Assembly (NCBI GenBank): GCA_030765535.1
Contig: JAVCCH010000093.1
Location: forward strand, 1-34,907
Source: Candidatus Tenebribacter davisii
GTDB lineage: Bacteria > Cloacimonadota > Cloacimonadia > Cloacimonadales > TCS61
DNA: 34,907 nucleotides
Reading direction: 5' to 3'
The notes beneath the pieces are model-generated. The model saw only the letters and a list, made by a program, of their open reading frames with translations. It made no database searches and was not told where the DNA came from. This document shows, one piece after another, positions 32,484 through 34,907 of this stretch. How positions within the stretch are numbered: position 1 is the stretch's first letter; every line of letters begins with the position of its first letter. The position numbers and the translations under genes were made by a program.

Positions 32484-33498
32484 TTTCTGGTGATTCAATA
32501 AGTCCTAATACTTCTTTCACTTTTATTTCTATTTCATCTTTTATCTTTTCATTTTCAAGCAGGAATTCCTTAACTTTTTCAGCACCCTGTCCTATCTTAG
32601 TTTCACCATAGGCAAACCAGGAACCACTTTTATTCACAATATCGTGTTCTACAGCAATGTCAACCAGCAGATCAAAATGTGAAATTCCTTTTCCAAATAT
32701 AATTGGGAATTCAACCTTCTTAAAAGGAGGAGCAAATTTATTCTTAACTATTTTTGCTCTTGTCTTATTCCCTACAATTTCTGCTCCCTGTCCAATTTGT
32801 TTGATTGATCCCACACGTCTTACTTCTATTCTTACAGAGGAATAGAATTTTAAAGCTACACCACCAGTTGTTGTTTCCGGATTTACATAGGCAGGAACTC
32901 CAATTTTCATCCTGGTTTGATTAATAAAGATCACCGATGTATTTGATTTACTTATGATCCCTGTAAGTTTACGAAGAGCCTGTGACATCAAACGTGCCTG
33001 CAAACCAACATGCGTATCACCCATACTGCCTTCGATCTCGGCTCGTGGTACAAGTGCTGCCACAGAGTCTATTACGATCAGATCAATAGCATTACTGCGT
33101 ACTAAAGTTTCCACGATCTCCAATGCCTGCTCACCACCATCTGGCTGGGAAAGTAGAAGGTTCTCAGTATCAACTCCAATATTAGCTGCATAAATAGGAT
33201 CAAGTGCGTGCTCAACATCAATAAATGCAACTATCCCTTCCTGTTTTTGAGATTCTGCTACACAATGCAGGGCAAGAGTAGTTTTGCCGGAAGCTTCCGG
33301 ACCGTAGATCTCAGTTATCCTTCCTCTTGGAATACCGCCAATTCCCAAAGCGGCATCTAAATTGATCGCTCCAGTAGGGATAACATCAACAGTTGTATGT
33401 GGTTTATCTCCCATTCTCATGATCGTGCCGACACCGAATTGTTTATCCAATTGAGTGAGTGCAGTTTTCAAAGCTGAATTTTTATCTTTAATGACCAT
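32455..33498 (-). CDS. recA: Recombinase RecA
   Basis: ATP-dependent strand-exchange protein central to homologous recombination and SOS induction. A full-length 347-residue RecA: Walker A GPEASGKT at residues 66-73, [11 protein letters not shown], Walker [11 protein letters not shown], the loop-1 motif [21 protein letters not shown], and the loop-2 region [10 protein letters not shown] with the following Gly-rich stretch. The acidic C-terminal tail is present. AAGGAG lies five to eight bases before the ATG. It sits 14 bases downstream of thpR and overlaps recX. No LexA-type palindrome was recognised in the short gap before the gene. Confidence 0.98.
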   Translation of the reverse strand: MVIKDKNSALKTALTQLDKQFGVGTIMRMGDKPHTTVDVIPTGAINLDAALGIGGIPRGRITEIYGPEASGKTTLALHCVAESQKQEGIVAFIDVEHALDPIYAANIGVDTENLLLSQPDGGEQALEIVETLVRSNAIDLIVIDSVAALVPRAEIEGSMGDTHVGLQARLMSQALRKLTGIISKSNTSVIFINQTRMKIGVPAYVNPETTTGGVALKFYSSVRIEVRRVGSIKQIGQGAEIVGNKTRAKIVKNKFAPPFKKVEFPIIFGKGISHFDLLVDIAVEHDIVNKSGSWFAYGETKIGQGAEKVKEFLLENEKIKDEIEIKVKEVLGLIESPENEVKNDKED

Positions 33499-33512
33499 AT
33501 TTAACTCCTTGT

Positions 33513-34061
33513 TTAAAATTTAATACTCATCAATGAATTATACCGAGGTCCTTCTGGCCTCAGTAAACTCTTATATAATGTAGCCTTACCAACTTTAATG
33601 CTTTTCATCTTTAACTCTGTAGTTAATATTTGCTGGATAAGTATTTCTGGCAACCTTTTTTTTATTCTACCCAGAGTTATATGAAAACGTAAAGGTTTTG
33701 AATCAATTTTATAACCCATTTTTCTCAATTTTTCTTTGAACCTTTTCGATATTTTGCGAATTAGGCTATTCTCAATTTTTAAACTTATCCAGATCATTCT
33801 TGGCTCTCTTCCCGGAATAATTTCTAATTCCGGCTCAATAAAATTAAGCATTTTGAGTTCAGAAAAGTTGATTTCCAAAAATTCTGAGATTTCGGAAATA
33901 TCATTTTCTTTTGTCTCACCAATAAACTGAAAAGTAATATGAAGATTTTCCGGTGGTACCCATTTTACACCAAAAGGGCAGTTAGAACGAAAATCATTAA
34001 TTACTCTCGAGACCTCTTGTCTGATATTTTCAGGCAGGTCCAGAGCAATAAAGGTTCTCAT
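33513..34061 (-). CDS. thpR: RNA 2',3'-cyclic phosphodiesterase (2'-5' RNA ligase family)
   Basis: 2H-phosphoesterase of 182 residues acting on RNA with 2',3'-cyclic phosphate ends. The two catalytic HxTx motifs are HITF at residues 41-44 and HITL at 127-130, with the expected spacing. It begins [14 protein letters not shown], the classical start of ThpR. The start codon overlaps the stop of the upstream adenosine-kinase-like gene (TAATG), indicating coupling, and recA follows 14 bases later. Linkage of an RNA-end enzyme with recA occurs in other genomes (often with cinA), so this is a partially conserved neighbourhood. Confidence 0.93.
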   Translation of the reverse strand: MRTFIALDLPENIRQEVSRVINDFRSNCPFGVKWVPPENLHITFQFIGETKENDISEISEFLEINFSELKMLNFIEPELEIIPGREPRMIWISLKIENSLIRKISKRFKEKLRKMGYKIDSKPLRFHITLGRIKKRLPEILIQQILTTELKMKSIKVGKATLYKSLLRPEGPRYNSLMSIKF

Positions 34062-34543
34062 TATCTCTTATAGCCAATATCAATTAAGAAGTTCTTGCGA
34101 TGAGTTATATCACTATCAAGTTCAATTCCCTTAGGTGAAAAACCATCTATAACACCCAGAACACCTCGTCCCTGTTCGGTTCCCGTTAATATAACCTGCA
34201 CAGGATTGGCTGTAGCACAAAAAATATTCACAACTTCTCTGCAATTTTTTATAGCTGGTAAAACATTAATCGGAAAAGCATCTCTCATTACAATTAGAAA
34301 TGTGTGACCTGCCCCAATTTTATATAAATTATCAATCGCTACTTGCATAAGTTCATCATCAGTTCCCTCTTTACGAACAAGACAAGGGCCTGAAGCTTCA
34401 TTGAAAGCAAGACCGAATTTTATACCTGGAACACTATTAACCATTGCCTCATACAAATCTTCAACTGATTTGATAAAATGTGACATGCCAAAAATAATAT
34501 TGCAATCTTCGGGGAAATTGATTTTTTCTAATATTAGTTCCAT
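34061..34543 (-). CDS. Adenosine-specific kinase (DUF355 family)
   Basis: Protein of 160 residues matching the small adenosine-specific kinase family first described structurally in thermophilic archaea and present in scattered bacteria. Conserved segments are IIFGMSHFIKSVEDLYEAMV, GIKFGLAFNEASGPCLVRKEGTD, GAGHTFLIVMRDAFPINVLPAIK, IFCATANPVQVI and GRGVLGVIDGFSPKG. It probably phosphorylates or binds adenosine, contributing to purine salvage along with the phosphoribosyltransferase at the other end of the operon. GGGAG lies about seven bases upstream of the ATG. A 122-base gap with a bidirectional terminator separates it from rpmB. Confidence 0.88.
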   Translation of the reverse strand: MELILEKINFPEDCNIIFGMSHFIKSVEDLYEAMVNSVPGIKFGLAFNEASGPCLVRKEGTDDELMQVAIDNLYKIGAGHTFLIVMRDAFPINVLPAIKNCREVVNIFCATANPVQVILTGTEQGRGVLGVIDGFSPKGIELDSDITHRKNFLIDIGYKR

Positions 34544-34622
34544 CTTTTTACTCCCTAGTCTGAATTGGTTACAATATGAAAATCGTATAATTTACAGTAA
34601 AGAATTTTTTAAAATTTTAAGC

Positions 34623-34650
34623 AAAAAAAAAGACCGTTACCGGTCTTTTA
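34623..34650 (-). terminator. Rho-independent terminator of rpmB
   Basis: AAAAGACC and GGTCTTTT around a GTTACC loop form an eight-bp stem flanked by an A-run at 34623-34631, which reads as a U-run on the minus strand. It starts 15 bases after the rpmB stop and could work in both directions. Confidence 0.85.
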
Positions 34651-34665
34651 ATTAATTTATTGTTA

Positions 34666-34857
34666 TTAAACAACTTTTTTTACTTTGTTACCCTTTAAAC
34701 AAGAAGAACATACTTTAACGGATCTAACCTTACCGTCAATCTCCGCTTTTATTTTATGGAGATTAGGATAAAATTTCCTTTTGGTAGCATTCATAGCGTG
34801 ACTTCTATGATTACCAACTTGTGCTCCCTTTCCACAGATATCACAAACTTTTGACAT
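34666..34857 (-). CDS. rpmB: 50S ribosomal protein L28, zinc-ribbon form
   Basis: Ribosomal protein L28 of 63 residues, short form. It begins [33 protein letters not shown], the conserved L28 N-terminus, and contains two Cys pairs, CDIC (residues 5-8) and CSSC near residues 51-54, which would hold a zinc ion; forms lacking the Cys occur in other bacteria. AGGAAGG lies about ten bases before the ATG. It is followed by its own terminator. The promoter lies at or beyond the window edge. Confidence 0.95.
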   Translation of the reverse strand: MSKVCDICGKGAQVGNHRSHAMNATKRKFYPNLHKIKAEIDGKVRSVKVCSSCLKGNKVKKVV

Positions 34858-34907
34858 AATAACACCTTCCTAATCCTTTATTTTTCATTAGATTGAACTA
34901 AAAAAAA

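Noticed and set aside
33499-33512. LexA/SOS box before recA
   Set aside because: The gap to thpR is 14 bases and holds only the ribosome site; no palindrome is visible.

Overview
The window is AT-rich bacterial chromosome that is almost completely coding. Three things point to a Gram-negative-type cell: a lipid A kinase (LpxK), a MacA/MacB-type envelope efflux pair, and several exported proteins that look like outer-membrane barrels. A large secreted beta-propeller protein ends in a FlgD-like/type-IX-type sorting domain. Together with the gene styles and the short palindromic intergenic repeats, this suggests a member of the Cloacimonadota or a nearby lineage of the FCB group. That placement is an inference; there is no rRNA here to confirm it.

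Layout. 1-3727: the end of a DUF1566-type exported protein, a strong terminator, then a macA-macB-type efflux operon (adaptor, ATPase, permease) closed by a second terminator. 3784-5460: an isolated AlbA_2/HATPase regulator-like gene that looks like an insertion between operons. 5597-10236: a tight operon of a beta-CASP metallo-beta-lactamase RNase, a YhbY RNA-binding protein, a DUF2161 PD-(D/E)XK-like protein, glycerol kinase and a monoacylglycerol-lipase-like esterase. 10360-13487: a very unusual 831-residue protein in which a complete glucose-6-phosphate isomerase is followed in frame by a winged helix and a macro (ADP-ribose) domain, then a stand-alone MnmC-type tRNA methyltransferase. 13578-15051: ruvB and a CGGC-domain protein. 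15120-15196: tRNA-Val(GAC). 15265-22168: an MscS-type channel, an exported barrel-like protein on the minus strand, a divergent gpsA, a sodium:solute symporter preceded by a possible 13-codon leader, a PorV/UPF0164-like exported protein and an EamA-type transporter.

22254-26682 (minus strand): lpxK, a small exported protein, a cobalamin adenosyltransferase, and the large FG-GAP/fibronectin/sorting-domain protein. 26827-29569: a TetR repressor gene with a well-defined promoter and operator, and a divergent pair of sugar-type ABC permeases without a binding protein or ATPase. 29730-34857 (minus strand): YqaA-like membrane protein, Nif3-family protein, then an operon of adenosine-specific kinase, thpR, recA, recX and a phosphoribosyltransferase, and finally rpmB with its own terminator.

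Functional themes are glycerol/glycerol-3-phosphate metabolism (esterase, glpK, gpsA), recombination (ruvB, recA, recX), RNA metabolism (beta-CASP, YhbY, MnmD, ThpR) and the cell envelope. The most novel item is the isomerase-winged helix-macro fusion. The second is the set of intergenic palindromes, including two copies of a compound hairpin repeat that show a compensatory base-pair change. No gap without a gene exceeds 300 bases. No CRISPR array, transposase, rRNA or phage gene was seen.
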